DNA from: Psychrobacter sp. 1044
GTDB taxonomy: Bacteria > Pseudomonadota > Gammaproteobacteria > Pseudomonadales > Moraxellaceae
NCBI RefSeq assembly: GCF_904846525.1
Contig: NZ_CAJHAZ010000010.1
Location: 96,937 to 160,936, forward strand
DNA: 64,000 nucleotides
Reading direction: 5' to 3'
Positions 1 through 10,095 of this stretch are shown here, piece after piece. The position numbers and the translations under genes were made by a program. The notes below the pieces were generated by a model. The model ran no database searches, was not told where the DNA came from, and saw only the letters and a list, made by a program, of their open reading frames with translations. Within the stretch, counting starts at the first letter, position 1. Every line of letters begins with the position of its first letter.

Positions 1-1
1 T

Positions 2-457
2 TTGCCTGCCCGTATTTGCTGGTTAGGTCTTGGTGAACGCGATAAAGCTGGCTTAGCATTCAATGAAATGGTCAAAAACGGCGAGCTAAAAGGCCCTATC
101 GTCATTGGTCGTGACCATTTAGACACAGGCTCAGTGGCTAGTCCAAATCGCGAAACAGAAAGTATGAAAGATGGTTCAGATGCGGTATCTGATTGGGCAT
201 TATTGAATGGTATGCTCAACGTCGCAGGCGGCGCAACTTGGGTATCGCTGCATCATGGCGGCGGCGTTGGCATGGGTTACTCGCAGCACTCAGGTATGGT
301 CATTGTCGCAGATGGCACTGATGCCGCTGCCAAACGCTTGGCGCGGGTACTGGTCAATGATTGCGGCTCAGGCGTTATGCGTCATGCGGATGCAGGTTAT
401 GAGCTAGCGATCAAAACAGCGAAAGATTATGGTCTAAATTTGCCGATGATTAAGTAG
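2..457 (+). CDS. hutU: Urocanate hydratase, C-terminal part (5' truncated by window edge)
   Basis: This is the last 151 codons of urocanate hydratase, the cytoplasmic NAD+-dependent enzyme that turns urocanate into imidazolone propionate in histidine degradation. The visible part carries the family's conserved C-terminal stretches: [13 protein letters not shown] at the very start, a [13 protein letters not shown] segment, and the glycine-rich [15 protein letters not shown] segment. Family members are about 555 residues, so roughly 400 residues lie upstream of the window. The TTG at base 2 is an internal codon, not a start. The gene is followed 70 bp later by a membrane protein and then hutH, hutG and hutI on the same strand, which supports the assignment as part of a hut operon. 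Identification is from sequence motifs and context and is close to certain. Confidence 0.97.
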   Translation: MPARICWLGLGERDKAGLAFNEMVKNGELKGPIVIGRDHLDTGSVASPNRETESMKDGSDAVSDWALLNGMLNVAGGATWVSLHHGGGVGMGYSQHSGMVIVADGTDAAAKRLARVLVNDCGSGVMRHADAGYELAIKTAKDYGLNLPMIK

Positions 458-527
458 CATACCCTTTATCCTTATAAGTGATTACTTGACATAAGGATAT
501 CATCGACATTTTATCAAGGAGGATAAT

Positions 528-1889
528 ATGATTGAGCAAAATACGACACTAAATCTCAAGGATGCAGCAGCGACACCAACTGAAGCACTACTGTCTAAAC
601 CTGTAGCGTTACTGCAGTTGATAGTCTTTAGTGCTATCGGTTTGGTCATGTTTTTTGTGCCATTTACCATTGGTGAGAAAAGCACGATTTTGTTCGATCA
701 TGGGGCAACTTATCTGGTCAATCAGCAGCATACATTGTCTGTGACGTTATTGTTTTTACTGATGATCTTTGGGGTAAGCAAGCCATTTATAGACGGCTCA
801 TGGCGTAAAAACATCACCCATATAATCATGACTGTTTTTAAAATCATTGGTCTGATACTGGCAGTGATGTATGTTGCTGACGTAGCGCCTGCCTTTATGA
901 TGGAAAAGGACATGCTGCCGTTTTTGTTTGAAAAACTGGCATTACCAGTTGGTATGATTGTACCGCTTGGGGCATTAATTTTAGCATTTTTGGTGGGTTT
1001 TGGTTTGCTCGAGATGGTCGGTGTGCTCATGCAGCCGATCATGAAACCTATCTGGAAAACCCCAGGTTCATCAGCGATTGATGCCGTCGCATCCTTTGTT
1101 GGTAGCTACTCTATCGGGCTGCTCATTACTAATCGCGTGTATTTGCAAAAGCAATATTCAGCGCGCGAAGCCATTATCATTGCGACTGGATTTTCGACCG
1201 TATCAGCGGCATTTATGGTCATTGTTGCCAAAACGCTTGGTCTGATGGAGTTTTGGAACCTATTTTTTTGGTCTACGCTAGTGATTACCTTTATCGTTAC
1301 TGCGATTACTGCTCGTATTCCACCCATTAGCCTTGTTGATGATAGCGTTGAACGTCCCGCTTTAGACCATAGACGTGGTACACGTCTGGCGGCAGCATTT
1401 GATTTAGGTTTGTCCACTTCGCGCCGTGCCACTGACCTAAAACAAATCTTATGGTCTAACTTTCGCGATGGGCTGACGATGGCAGCGGCGATTGTGCCTT
1501 CTATCATCGCGGTTGGCTTGACAGGATTGATATTAGCAAAGTATACGCCTGTATTCGATGCTTTAGGCTTGCTTCTTTATCCATTTACATGGCTTAGCGG
1601 CTTACCAGAGCCTCTGGTTGCCGCCAAAGGTATGTCAGCGGGATTGGCTGAAATGTTCTTGCCAGCACTACTCCTCAGTGAGGCTGATATATTGACTCGC
1701 TATGTTGCAGGGGTCATCTCTATTAGCAGCGTGTTGTTTTTCTCTGCCATGATTCCTTGTGTACTTGCCACTGAAATACCATTATCTGTCGGCAAAATGG
1801 TCATTATCTGGTTCGAGCGCGTGGTACTCAGTATTTTATTGGCTGCGGCATTCGGACATCTAGCCATGTACTTCAACTGGATTGGCTAA
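528..1889 (+). CDS. YjiH-family membrane protein with Gate (nucleoside recognition-like) domains, hut-linked transporter candidate
   Basis: A 453-residue polytopic inner-membrane protein with about ten hydrophobic segments in two halves, separated by a hydrophilic loop around residues 263-308 that contains several Arg and Asp residues. The composition and the repeated Gate-like segments (for example FLVGFGLLEMVG and a later SGLPEPLVAAKG) fit the YjiH family, whose transport substrate is not established. An excellent ribosome-binding site (AAGGAGG, 516-522) precedes the ATG. It sits between hutU and hutH on the same strand, in the place where many bacteria carry a dedicated histidine or urocanate permease, so uptake of histidine or urocanate is the natural guess. 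That role is inference from position only; export of a pathway intermediate is an alternative. Confidence 0.8.
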   Translation: MIEQNTTLNLKDAAATPTEALLSKPVALLQLIVFSAIGLVMFFVPFTIGEKSTILFDHGATYLVNQQHTLSVTLLFLLMIFGVSKPFIDGSWRKNITHIIMTVFKIIGLILAVMYVADVAPAFMMEKDMLPFLFEKLALPVGMIVPLGALILAFLVGFGLLEMVGVLMQPIMKPIWKTPGSSAIDAVASFVGSYSIGLLITNRVYLQKQYSAREAIIIATGFSTVSAAFMVIVAKTLGLMEFWNLFFWSTLVITFIVTAITARIPPISLVDDSVERPALDHRRGTRLAAAFDLGLSTSRRATDLKQILWSNFRDGLTMAAAIVPSIIAVGLTGLILAKYTPVFDALGLLLYPFTWLSGLPEPLVAAKGMSAGLAEMFLPALLLSEADILTRYVAGVISISSVLFFSAMIPCVLATEIPLSVGKMVIIWFERVVLSILLAAAFGHLAMYFNWIG

Positions 1890-2008
1890 AGAAACAAATT
1901 TAATAACAGGTATTACGTTAACTAAAAACATTTAAAAAACGTCATTTCAACAAAGACATGAATCAAAAATAATATAACCCATATGTCTTACAATACTAGG
2001 ATCACCCT

Positions 2009-3571
2009 ATGAACGATATCAAAAAATTAACGCTACACCCTCGCCAGCTTAGCTTTAAGATGCTACGTGATATCTATGAGCAACCTGTCATATTGACATT
2101 ACCTGAGAGTGCTTATAAAGCTATCGATGCCTCACACGAAGATGTGCGTACGATTATTGCCAGAGACAAAAGCGCTTATGGAATCAATACTGGTTTTGGC
2201 CTGTTAGCAAAGACCCGTATCAGTGATGATCAGCTTGAGCTACTTCAGCGCAACTTGATTGTTTCTCACTCAGTAGGTACTGGTGAAGCACTTCCTGCTG
2301 GCGTGGTACGACTGATTATGGTGATGAAAGTGGCCAGCCTAGCACAAGGTGTATCAGGCGTACGCCGCGAGGTAGTGGACAGCTTACTTGCCTTAATCAA
2401 TAATCAAATCACGCCAAATATTCCGGCAAAAGGGTCTGTTGGTGCTTCTGGTGATTTAGCGCCTTTATCACACATGACGCTTGCAATGATGGGTGAAGGT
2501 GACGTGTTTGTCGCTGGCAAAAAAGTGCCTGCAGCAGACGCGCTAGCACAGCATGGACTTGAGCCAATTACCCTAGCAGCCAAAGAAGGCCTTGCGCTTA
2601 TCAATGGCACGCAAGTCTCAACCGCATTGGCATTACGGGGTTATTTCTTAGCGCGTGATTTGCTGGAGACAGCAACTATCGTTGGCTCCCTATCAATTGA
2701 TGCTGCCAAAGGATCGGACTCACCATTTGATGCGCGTATTCATGAAGTGCGTGGTCATCATGGTCAAATCGAAATCGCCAAAGCACACCGTCAGCTAATC
2801 AAAGGCAGTGCCATTCGTGCCTCACATGATGGCGAGCAAGACGATAGAGTTCAAGACCCTTACTGCTTGCGTTGTCAGCCGCAAGTCATGGGTGCCTGTC
2901 TTGATATCATCAATCAAGCAGGTAAAACGCTACTAATCGAATCCAATGCCGTCACTGACAATCCGCTAATTTTTAATAACGAAGATGGCCCAGTGGCTAT
3001 ATCAGGTGGTAACTTCCATGCTGAGCCAGTCGCTTTTGCCGCTGATATTTTAGCCTTGGCAATTGCCGAGATTGGTTCTATGTCTGAGCGCCGTGTGGCC
3101 TTACTTATCGATGCGACGCTGTCAGGTGGTCTGCCGCCATTCTTGGTTGATAACGCTGGGGTCAACTCAGGCTTTATGATCGCCCATGTGACCGCAGCCG
3201 CGCTGGCATCAGAGAATAAATCTATCGCTCACCCAGGCAGTGTCGACAGTATCCCAACCTCTGCCAATCAAGAAGACCATGTATCGATGGCCACCTATTG
3301 CGCACGCCGCCTATACGAGATGGCGCAAAACACCGCGACCATCATTGGCATTGAGCTATTAGCTGCTGGTCAAGGTATCGATTTCCATCGTGGATTAGAT
3401 ACGTCAGAGCCCTTGACTGTGGCGCATCAAAAACTACGTGAGCAAGTGACTTTCTATGATAAAGATCGCTACCTCGCCCCAGATATTGAAGCGGCCAAGC
3501 AGTTGGTATTAGACGGTACGCTTGCTGAACATTGGCAGTCACTACGCAGCGATTGGTACGAGTCTAAATAA
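2009..3571 (+). CDS. hutH: Histidine ammonia-lyase
   Basis: A 520-residue cytoplasmic enzyme that deaminates L-histidine to urocanate, the first step of the hut pathway. The Ala146-Ser147-Gly148 triad in [15 protein letters not shown] cyclises to the methylidene-imidazolone electrophile used by this lyase family. The N-terminal YGINTGFG segment (residues 57-64, with the catalytic Tyr57) and the later [10 protein letters not shown] segment are also diagnostic. Length matches the family (about 510). The ATG follows AGGA with an 8-base spacer. Lies 119 bp after the YjiH-family gene and 23 bp before hutG, so it is part of the same operon or has its own promoter in the 119-bp gap. Release of ammonia here links functionally to the glutamate dehydrogenase gene at 6980. 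Confidence 0.98.
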   Translation: MNDIKKLTLHPRQLSFKMLRDIYEQPVILTLPESAYKAIDASHEDVRTIIARDKSAYGINTGFGLLAKTRISDDQLELLQRNLIVSHSVGTGEALPAGVVRLIMVMKVASLAQGVSGVRREVVDSLLALINNQITPNIPAKGSVGASGDLAPLSHMTLAMMGEGDVFVAGKKVPAADALAQHGLEPITLAAKEGLALINGTQVSTALALRGYFLARDLLETATIVGSLSIDAAKGSDSPFDARIHEVRGHHGQIEIAKAHRQLIKGSAIRASHDGEQDDRVQDPYCLRCQPQVMGACLDIINQAGKTLLIESNAVTDNPLIFNNEDGPVAISGGNFHAEPVAFAADILALAIAEIGSMSERRVALLIDATLSGGLPPFLVDNAGVNSGFMIAHVTAAALASENKSIAHPGSVDSIPTSANQEDHVSMATYCARRLYEMAQNTATIIGIELLAAGQGIDFHRGLDTSEPLTVAHQKLREQVTFYDKDRYLAPDIEAAKQLVLDGTLAEHWQSLRSDWYESK

Positions 3572-3594
3572 ATATTAATGGGCAGAGAACAGCG

Positions 3595-4653
3595 ATGACA
3601 ATAGCGAGAACAACAGCAACGACTACCACTCACATTGGCCACACCCCTGCTGATATGACCCAATGGACAGGGCGCGCCGAGCCATTTGAGACGGTACGCG
3701 CCCGCTATTGGTATCAGCTTGCTCAGCCTTATGAGAGTCAAAATATTGGGCTAATTGGCTTTGCATGTGATCAAGGGGTCAGACGTAATCAAGGCCGCGT
3801 GGGTGCTAGAGCAGCCCCGCCATTAATTCGTCGAGCATTTGCTACGCTGCCAGTCATCGCTGAATTGCAACAGCGCTTTGATGGACAATTATCAACCTTA
3901 TTGGGTGATGCTGGTGACATTCATTGTCACGACGATGATGACTTTGCCACGAATACTCTTGAACAAGCTCAGATTAAATATGCTGAGGAAGTGAGCGCTA
4001 TCGTCAAGCAAGGCGGTTTGCCTATCGGATTGGGCGGTGATCATGCCATCGCTTACGGCAGCTTTTTAGGGTTATGGCAGGCTTTAGAAAGTCAAAACGA
4101 TACAACTATCAGCACACATACAGCACCTACTATCGGAATTATTAATTTTGATGCCCACCTTGATATTCGTCAGTCTGATGTAGCGACCTCTGGGACACCG
4201 TTTCGCCAAATTGCCGAGCACCTTGATGCACATGGTCAGCCCTTTCATTATTGCTGTATTGGCGTCAGTCGCTTCTCTAACACGGCGGCGCTTTTCGATC
4301 GCGCTGAGCAATTGGGTGTGCATGTTATCAGTGATGAAGACTGTCACTATCAGCCTTGGCAGATACTTGCTGATCAGGTTATCAGCTTTATCAATCAGGT
4401 CGATGTGGTCTATCTGACCATCGATATGGACTGCTTGCCTGCCAGTGTTGTACCCGGTGTGAGTGCCCCAGCGGCTTATGGTATTGGGCTTGGTTTTGTT
4501 GAACGCATGGTAAAAACTATTATGGCTACTGGTAAAGTAAAAATGGCCGACATTGCCGAGATTAATCCCACCTTTGATATTGATGCACGTAGCTGTAAAG
4601 TTGCGGCAAGACTATTAGCGACTATTATAGAGCAGCATTTACTGGTCATCTAA
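3595..4653 (+). CDS. hutG: Formimidoylglutamase (arginase/ureohydrolase family)
   Basis: A 352-residue enzyme of the ureohydrolase fold that hydrolyses N-formimidoyl-L-glutamate to glutamate and formamide, the last step of the four-enzyme hut route. All six Mn2+ ligands are visible: His150 in GGDHA, Asp186, His188 and Asp190 in NFDAHLD, and Asp277 and Asp279 in TIDMDC. Agmatinase and arginase share these motifs, but position between hutH and hutI makes formimidoylglutamase far more likely. The N-terminal 20 residues are Thr-rich and poorly conserved-looking. The start ATG has only a weak purine-rich upstream signal, so the true start could be slightly downstream. Spacing to hutH is 23 bp and to hutI 47 bp. 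Confidence 0.95.
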   Translation: MTIARTTATTTTHIGHTPADMTQWTGRAEPFETVRARYWYQLAQPYESQNIGLIGFACDQGVRRNQGRVGARAAPPLIRRAFATLPVIAELQQRFDGQLSTLLGDAGDIHCHDDDDFATNTLEQAQIKYAEEVSAIVKQGGLPIGLGGDHAIAYGSFLGLWQALESQNDTTISTHTAPTIGIINFDAHLDIRQSDVATSGTPFRQIAEHLDAHGQPFHYCCIGVSRFSNTAALFDRAEQLGVHVISDEDCHYQPWQILADQVISFINQVDVVYLTIDMDCLPASVVPGVSAPAAYGIGLGFVERMVKTIMATGKVKMADIAEINPTFDIDARSCKVAARLLATIIEQHLLVI

Positions 4654-4700
4654 GTCTTACTAACAAAAATCACTGCCTGCAAAATAATCAGGAGAACATT

Positions 4701-6026
4701 ATGGATGATTCCAATAATACGACAGAGATCACGCTCGACGATGCTAGCATGGCATCATTTGATCATATTTTTATCAATGCCAATCTTGCGACTTTTTCAG
4801 CGCAGTATAGTTTTGGCATGTATACAGATGAACATGCAAATAGCATCCCATATGGTCAATTAAACAATGCTGCTATCGGTATTAAAAATGGCAGCATTGC
4901 TTGGATTGGTGAGCACAATCAAATCACTGCTCATCTGACTCACTATCAAGACCACCAAATCACAGACGTAGATGGTAAATGGATAACTCCTGGACTTATC
5001 GACTGTCACACTCACATCGTTTATGGTGGCAATCGCAGTAACGAGTTCGAGGCACGTTTGCAAGGTGCTAGTTATCAAGACATTGCGGCACAAGGCGGCG
5101 GCATTGTCTCAACTGTCACTGCCACCCGCGCTGCCGATATTGAATCGCTATTTGCACAAAGTGAAAAACGCTTAATCGCACTCATGAAAGAGGGTGTCAC
5201 CAGTATCGAAATCAAATCGGGCTACGGTTTAGATTTAGACACCGAACGTAAAATGCTCACGGTTGCCCGCCAACTTGGTGACAAGCACAATATCCATGTG
5301 AGCACCACGTATCTAGCGGCGCACGCCCTACCACCTGAATACAAGTCTCACGTGCAGGACCGCACAGACGAATACATCGAGCAAGTCTGCGAGTGGCTAC
5401 CCATCTTGCATTCAGAAGGCTTAGTCGATGCGGTCGATGGCTTTTGTGAAAATATTGCCTTTAGTAGCGATCAAATCAGACGCGTTTTTGAGGTGGCACG
5501 CTCATTAAACCTACCAGTCAAACTACATTCTGAGCAATTATCTGACATAGGTGGCAGCGCCTTGGTTGCTGAATATAAGGGTTTATCAAGCGACCATTTA
5601 GAGCATGTATCAGAATACGACATTAAAAAAATGGCAGCAAGCAATACCGTTGCAGTTCTATTGCCCGGTGCATTTTATACGCTACGTGACACTAAGTTGC
5701 CACCCATTGAGGCATTACGCAGGCACCAAGTACCTATGGCTATTTCAACTGACTGCAATCCTGGCACCTCACCGCTTACCTCATTATTGCTTGCGATGAA
5801 CATGGGCTGTACGCTATTTTACTTAACGACTGAAGAGGTACTGGCAGGCTCAACCGTTTATGCAGCACAAGCGCTGGGGCTATCTAATAAAGGTAAAATA
5901 GAAGTTGGCTGTGATGCAGATTTAGTCCTATGGGATATCGCCCGCCCTGCGGATTTGGCTTATCAGATGGGACTAAACCCTATTAACGGCATTATGGTTC
6001 AAGGCAAGTGGCGTGAGACAGTATAG
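4701..6026 (+). CDS. hutI: Imidazolonepropionase
   Basis: A 441-residue metal-dependent amidohydrolase that opens imidazolone-5-propionate to N-formimidoyl-glutamate, the third step of histidine breakdown. The metal-binding motif [12 protein letters not shown] places His103 and His105 as ligands; further family signatures are KLHSEQLS and [11 protein letters not shown]. The start ATG follows AGGAGA with good spacing. It is the last gene of the hut cluster and is followed 24 bp later by a strong intrinsic terminator. The N-terminal stretch of about 30 residues is Asp/Thr-rich and slightly longer than in most homologues, which average just over 400 residues. Confidence 0.97.
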   Translation: MDDSNNTTEITLDDASMASFDHIFINANLATFSAQYSFGMYTDEHANSIPYGQLNNAAIGIKNGSIAWIGEHNQITAHLTHYQDHQITDVDGKWITPGLIDCHTHIVYGGNRSNEFEARLQGASYQDIAAQGGGIVSTVTATRAADIESLFAQSEKRLIALMKEGVTSIEIKSGYGLDLDTERKMLTVARQLGDKHNIHVSTTYLAAHALPPEYKSHVQDRTDEYIEQVCEWLPILHSEGLVDAVDGFCENIAFSSDQIRRVFEVARSLNLPVKLHSEQLSDIGGSALVAEYKGLSSDHLEHVSEYDIKKMAASNTVAVLLPGAFYTLRDTKLPPIEALRRHQVPMAISTDCNPGTSPLTSLLLAMNMGCTLFYLTTEEVLAGSTVYAAQALGLSNKGKIEVGCDADLVLWDIARPADLAYQMGLNPINGIMVQGKWRETV

Positions 6027-6050
6027 CGAATTTATCTAACTACTCACATT

Positions 6051-6088
6051 AAAAAAGCCCCAGTCATTGAATGATTGGGGCTTTTTTA
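6051..6088. terminator. Intrinsic terminator after hutI, likely bidirectional
   Basis: An A-run, GCCCC stem, short loop and GGGGC followed by a T-run form a long hairpin with one wobble pair. The A/T runs on both sides mean it can also stop transcription of the convergent PepSY gene on the minus strand. Confidence 0.9.
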
Positions 6089-6199
6089 ATAATAAATGCA
6101 CAGCTTTGCTATCCCATTTTCAAAAAAACTGAGTAGCGAGAAAAACGACTATTAGCGATACCTATCATATCTATCTATCTATCTGTCTAACTTACTTAG

Positions 6200-6784
6200 C
6201 TATTTCTTAAACTTATTGTTAAATACACTGCCAGTATTGGCATCAACATTTAGCCAAATGATACTATTACCTTTGAGGATATCAGCTTCATAATAGGACG
6301 CATGATCACTATAATCTCGGTCGTTTTTAAACTCAATCTCGATAACACGCCCGCCCGATTGTTTTTCAGCAATTTTCATTGCCTGTTTAACATCAATCTT
6401 CGCTTGTTTAAGTGCCTTATAATCTACCAGATCATCACTGTCTAATCGTTCCACATCCGTACTAATCACTCTACCATTCATGGCGTCAATTTTGATTTCA
6501 TAGTTTCGGCTACTGGTTACAAATTCCATCTCATACACACCGCCTTGCGCTTTATCATCATCGTGATCAAAGCTGGCACTCATCAATAGACCAGATGACT
6601 TTTTCGCCGCAATATTTATTGCTTGTTGTAAGCTTATTCTACTGGCTTTGGCGGCTTGCACCTCACTTGCTAGCGGTTGCTGCGTAGATGCATAGATTGT
6701 CGTAGTTAACATAGCCGCACCCACTACTACTGCAGCATGAGTACCCAAAGTCGTTAGCGAAAATGGCTTGAAAATCTTGCTCAT
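6200..6784 (-). CDS. Exported PepSY-domain protein
   Basis: Read from the ATG at 6784, which follows GGAGACC with a good spacer; a longer frame reaching 6847 lacks such a site and begins with an implausible N-terminus. The 194-residue product has a cleavable signal peptide (basic start, hydrophobic core, cleavage near the end of TTTIYAS) and two PepSY domains. Each domain starts with an ISLQQAINIA or IDVKQAMKIA helix followed by a YEMEF or IEIEF strand and a YEIKIDAMNGRVIS type hairpin. PepSY proteins are small periplasmic modules thought to inhibit proteases or bind peptides; no specific target is known here. Standalone gene, convergent with hutI, and unlinked to a two-component system. Confidence 0.85.
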   Translation of the reverse strand: MSKIFKPFSLTTLGTHAAVVVGAAMLTTTIYASTQQPLASEVQAAKASRISLQQAINIAAKKSSGLLMSASFDHDDDKAQGGVYEMEFVTSSRNYEIKIDAMNGRVISTDVERLDSDDLVDYKALKQAKIDVKQAMKIAEKQSGGRVIEIEFKNDRDYSDHASYYEADILKGNSIIWLNVDANTGSVFNNKFKK

Positions 6785-6914
6785 AACGGTCTCCACAAAA
6801 TTAATCTTATTGAGTGTTCTAAAATTATTATCTTTTAAAAAACACACATTATCAATAGGTCAATCGTATCACTTCATAAAAACCACTTTGACTATTCACG
6901 GTAGAGTTAATCCA

Positions 6915-6950
6915 TAAAAAACGCGCCTATCGTTAAAACAGACGCGTTAT
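6915..6950 (-). terminator. Intrinsic terminator of gdhA
   Basis: On the minus strand, AACGCG...CGCGTT followed by a T-run lies about 30 bp after the gdhA stop codon. Confidence 0.7.
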
Positions 6951-6979
6951 TCGTTAATAGGTGGCTATGATAAAAGTGC

Positions 6980-8326
6980 TTAGTTTAAAATACCGTAAGC
7001 AACCAATGCATCAGCAACTCGTTTAAAGCCAACGATATTTGCACCAGCCATATAGTTGATATAGCCATTATCCGTTTGACCATACTGTTCTGAGGCATCA
7101 GCTGCGCAGTCATGGATATTTCTCATGATATTTTTGAGGCGCAAGTCGATTTGCTCAAAGCTCTTATACTGACGGACTGAGTTTTGTGACATCTCAAGCG
7201 CAGAGACTGCTACACCGCCCGCGTTGGCGGCTTTACCTGGGGCATAATGCACCCGGTGCAAACGAATATAGTCGATGGCTTCAGCAGTCAATGGCATGTT
7301 GGCACCTTCGACAACGTATGTGATGCCATTTTCAACCATGAGCTTGGCATCTTCTTCATTGACTTCGTTTTGCGTCGCTGATGGAATCGCGATGTCACCT
7401 TTGAATTGCCACGGCTTTTGCTTCGCAAACCACTCTCCACCATAAACATCGACGTACTCAGCCAACGGTTTGCTTTTTGCTTTTTGCGCCTTGAGCCAAT
7501 CAATTTTTTCTTGATTTAGACCCGCTTCATCATACAAAGTCCCTTGTGAGTCTGACACAGTAACGACGATGCCACCCAGCATATGGGCTTTTTCAGCAGC
7601 ATGTAATGAGACGTTACCAGCACCTGAAACCAATACTCTCTTACCTTTGATATCGTCATTTTGCGCCGTAAGCATGTTTTCTAAGAAATACACCGCGCCA
7701 TAACCTGTCGCCTCAGTACGCATCAAGCTCCCACCGAAGCCAACGCCTTTACCGGTCAAAACGCCGCCGTATTCATGCGTTAAATTCTTATACATAGCAA
7801 ACATATAGCTGACTTCACGCCCACCCACGCCAATGTCACCAGCGGGCACATCGATGTCTTTATTCACATAGTGATGTAGCTCACGCATAAAGGCATAGCA
7901 AAAACGGCGGATTTCACTGTCTGTTTTGCCTTTGGGATCAAAATCAGAGCCACCTTTACCGCCGCCCATTGGCAATCCAGTCAAAGCGTTTTTGAAAATT
8001 TGCTCAAAGCCTAAAAACTTCAACACAGATTGGTTGACAGTCGGATGAAATCTCACGCCACCTTTATAAGGACCTAAGGCATTGCTGAACTGGACACGCC
8101 AGCCGCGGTTAACCTGAACTTCACCTTGGTCATTTTCCCAGTTAATACGAAAAGCAATAACGCGGTCAGGCTCAACGAGGCGCTCAAATATTTTAAAAGT
8201 ATCATATTCTGGGTGGGCGTCGTATAACGGCGCAATCGTAATTGCAACTTCTTTTACCGCTTGAACGAATTCAGGTTGATGTGCATAACGCGCTTCGACT
8301 TTTTCGATGGCCTGACTGATACTCAT
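6980..8326 (-). CDS. gdhA: NADP-specific glutamate dehydrogenase
   Basis: A 448-residue hexameric-type enzyme that aminates 2-oxoglutarate to glutamate with NADPH. Visible signatures are the substrate-binding PMGGGKGGSDFDP segment with its reactive lysine, DVPAGDIGVGGRE, and the Rossmann GAGNVS turn (residues about 235-240). Length (about 447) matches the bacterial NADP type rather than the larger NAD types. The ATG is preceded by AAGGAA. It stands alone with its own terminator. Being next to the ammonia-producing hut operon is metabolically sensible, but the genes are convergent and separated by the PepSY gene, so co-regulation is not shown. Confidence 0.97.
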   Translation of the reverse strand: MSISQAIEKVEARYAHQPEFVQAVKEVAITIAPLYDAHPEYDTFKIFERLVEPDRVIAFRINWENDQGEVQVNRGWRVQFSNALGPYKGGVRFHPTVNQSVLKFLGFEQIFKNALTGLPMGGGKGGSDFDPKGKTDSEIRRFCYAFMRELHHYVNKDIDVPAGDIGVGGREVSYMFAMYKNLTHEYGGVLTGKGVGFGGSLMRTEATGYGAVYFLENMLTAQNDDIKGKRVLVSGAGNVSLHAAEKAHMLGGIVVTVSDSQGTLYDEAGLNQEKIDWLKAQKAKSKPLAEYVDVYGGEWFAKQKPWQFKGDIAIPSATQNEVNEEDAKLMVENGITYVVEGANMPLTAEAIDYIRLHRVHYAPGKAANAGGVAVSALEMSQNSVRQYKSFEQIDLRLKNIMRNIHDCAADASEQYGQTDNGYINYMAGANIVGFKRVADALVAYGILN

Positions 8327-8962
8327 ATCTTTTCCTTAGGGTAAAAATGGTGAACGTGCTTACTTACACCGATGTCACGTCGTATGACAACAAACGAGAG
8401 GATTGTAGACACTGGTGTAAAACTGAAATTGCCCCGACACGCTGGCTTGTGTAGAGACAAATGGGATTAAAAAAGCTGACTGAATTTATGCCTAGACGCC
8501 ACATTCAGAGACAAGAACATTTTTTATCTCATAATATATATCATTTTTGAGGCGTATAAGTCTAGTAAATATCACCATCATGAAAAGTTATAAGCGATTT
8601 TTATTGGTACAGTCTAGAGTACGCCTTTGCATAGCACCTTGAGATGCCGACTGATGAGCTTACAGATCTCATTGATTGTGCTAAAAATAGTCCTGTATTA
8701 CTAAAAAATTTTCGTTTTTCTAATCGGTCAATAAATCAAATATTAATGGAAATTTGTGTATTGATAACCGTTAAGTAAAGACGAAAGGTCAATAATCAAC
8801 ACCAAACGGTATAAAAAACCCAAAAACTTGGCTTTTTGCTCGAGCTGATGTATATCAATATTAACAGCAAGGGTTTATAATAGCCGACTTAGTCAACATT
8901 TATTCTCCACCATTACTCACTGTTATTTTATCAATTTAATAACCCGTCATAGAGAAAGCGAT
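8327..8962. other. Long intergenic region between divergent gdhA and the roadblock gene
   Basis: No ORF of convincing composition and no RNA gene seen. It is AT-rich. A consensus -10 hexamer TATAAT occurs at 8876-8881 on the plus strand, about 80 bp before the roadblock ATG, but without a clear -35. An imperfect hairpin (aaaaaccc...ggcttttt) lies near 8813-8838 and could act as a weak minus-strand terminator or regulatory element. The length suggests that one or both divergent promoters are regulated. Confidence 0.4.
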
Positions 8963-9325
8963 ATGCGTACAGATTCATTCCAGCAAATCTTGGAAGACCT
9001 AAACAGCTCATCAGCCGATGTTGAAGCATCTGCCCTTATTTCTAACGATGGTCTGATGATTGCCTCAGCACTACCAACGGGCGTTGATGAAGACCGTGTT
9101 GGCGCTATGTCAGCGGCTTTATTGTCATTGGGTGACCGCGCAGGTCGTGAGTTGGCACGTGGTAGTATCGATCGTATTATGATTCAAGGTGAAAAAGGCT
9201 ACGTGATTATGACCTCATCTGGAGATGAAGCGGTACTTACTATCATGGCAAAACCAAATGCAAAACTTGGTTTGATATTCTTAGATATCAAGCGTGCCTC
9301 AGAAGCCCTTGCAAAACTTATCTAA
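8963..9325 (+). CDS. Roadblock/LC7 domain protein (MglB-like)
   Basis: A 120-residue cytoplasmic protein that is a single roadblock/LC7 domain: an N-terminal helix, a SALISNDGLMIAS strand pair, a long central helix (MSAALLSLGDRAGREL) and the terminal GYVIMTSSGDEAVLTIMAKPNAKLG-type strands in two pieces. Such domains dimerise and regulate small GTPases, the best known being MglB acting on MglA in polarity control. No MglA-like GTPase is in the window, so a partner must be elsewhere or the domain has another use. It is followed 272 bp later by an Aer-like PAS protein and a binding-protein fold, which suggests a sensory role. Start ATG follows AGAGAAAG. Confidence 0.85.
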   Translation: MRTDSFQQILEDLNSSSADVEASALISNDGLMIASALPTGVDEDRVGAMSAALLSLGDRAGRELARGSIDRIMIQGEKGYVIMTSSGDEAVLTIMAKPNAKLGLIFLDIKRASEALAKLI

Positions 9326-9597
9326 TTGATAAATTTGGATTTTTGTCGATAACACATTTTTTATTATTTAACGTCATATAGCACATAGCGCGACTGATAA
9401 ATATGACTTTAAATCAAAATGAAGTGACTGTCTCATAAAAAATATTTAAGATGGCACACATTATTTGTATGGAATAATGGCCTGATAAATATTGGGACGA
9501 CGACTGAGTTGAAAGGCAACCTGATGTTATCGACAACTACCACACCAGATTGGCTTTTTAATCATTATAAATATAACGATAAATAAAGGAGATTACG

Positions 9598-10092
9598 ATG
9601 GGTTCTCCAATCCCTGATGCACATAAGCCTGATATGCCCGCTGAGCAGATTACTCTGACTTATTATGATGGTACATCACGGACTGTCTATGATACTGGTA
9701 TTGAACGCCCTTATCCTGATGGCAAGCTGATTGTATCTCGCACCGATTTGGATGGTGTGCTGACTCACGTCAACGATGCTTTTGTCGAAATCAGTGGCTA
9801 CAGCGTTGATGAGCTTATTGGTCAGCCACAATCTATTTTGCGCCATCCTGATATGCCAAAAGCCGCTTATAAAGATTTATGGGATACTGCAGCGGCTGGG
9901 CAAAAATGGCATGGCTACGTTAAGAATTTATGCAAAGATGGTAGTCACTATTGGGTCTATGCGACCGTTGTGCCAAACATTCGTCGCGGCGAAACAGTGG
10001 GTTATACCTCGGTACGCCGTAAGCCATCGCGTAGCAAAATCGAAGCTGCTATGGCTCAGTATGCCCAAATGAATCAAAATGAGGAAGGCTAA
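9598..10092 (+). CDS. Standalone Aer-like PAS domain protein
   Basis: A 164-residue soluble protein whose residues about 40-140 form a PAS domain of the type found at the N-terminus of the aerotaxis receptor Aer. Family hallmarks are DLDGVLTHVNDAFVEISGY, ILRHPDMPKAAYKDLW, and KNLCKDGSHYWVYATVVP. In Aer this domain binds FAD and senses redox state; the same cofactor is plausible here but not shown. No transmembrane segment, HAMP, kinase, cyclase or methyl-accepting region is attached, so output must go through a partner. Strong AAAGGAGA ribosome-binding site. The next gene starts 3 bp after its stop, so the two are translationally coupled. Confidence 0.9.
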   Translation: MGSPIPDAHKPDMPAEQITLTYYDGTSRTVYDTGIERPYPDGKLIVSRTDLDGVLTHVNDAFVEISGYSVDELIGQPQSILRHPDMPKAAYKDLWDTAAAGQKWHGYVKNLCKDGSHYWVYATVVPNIRRGETVGYTSVRRKPSRSKIEAAMAQYAQMNQNEEG

Positions 10093-10095
10093 ATC

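Noticed and set aside
1989..2008. TACAAT before hutH considered as -10 box
   Set aside because: It lies 15 bp from the ATG, too close for a usual leader with the AGGA ribosome-binding site in place.
6169..6187. CTAT tetranucleotide run
   Set aside because: Only about four units, located downstream of a stop codon, so not a convincing phase-variation tract.
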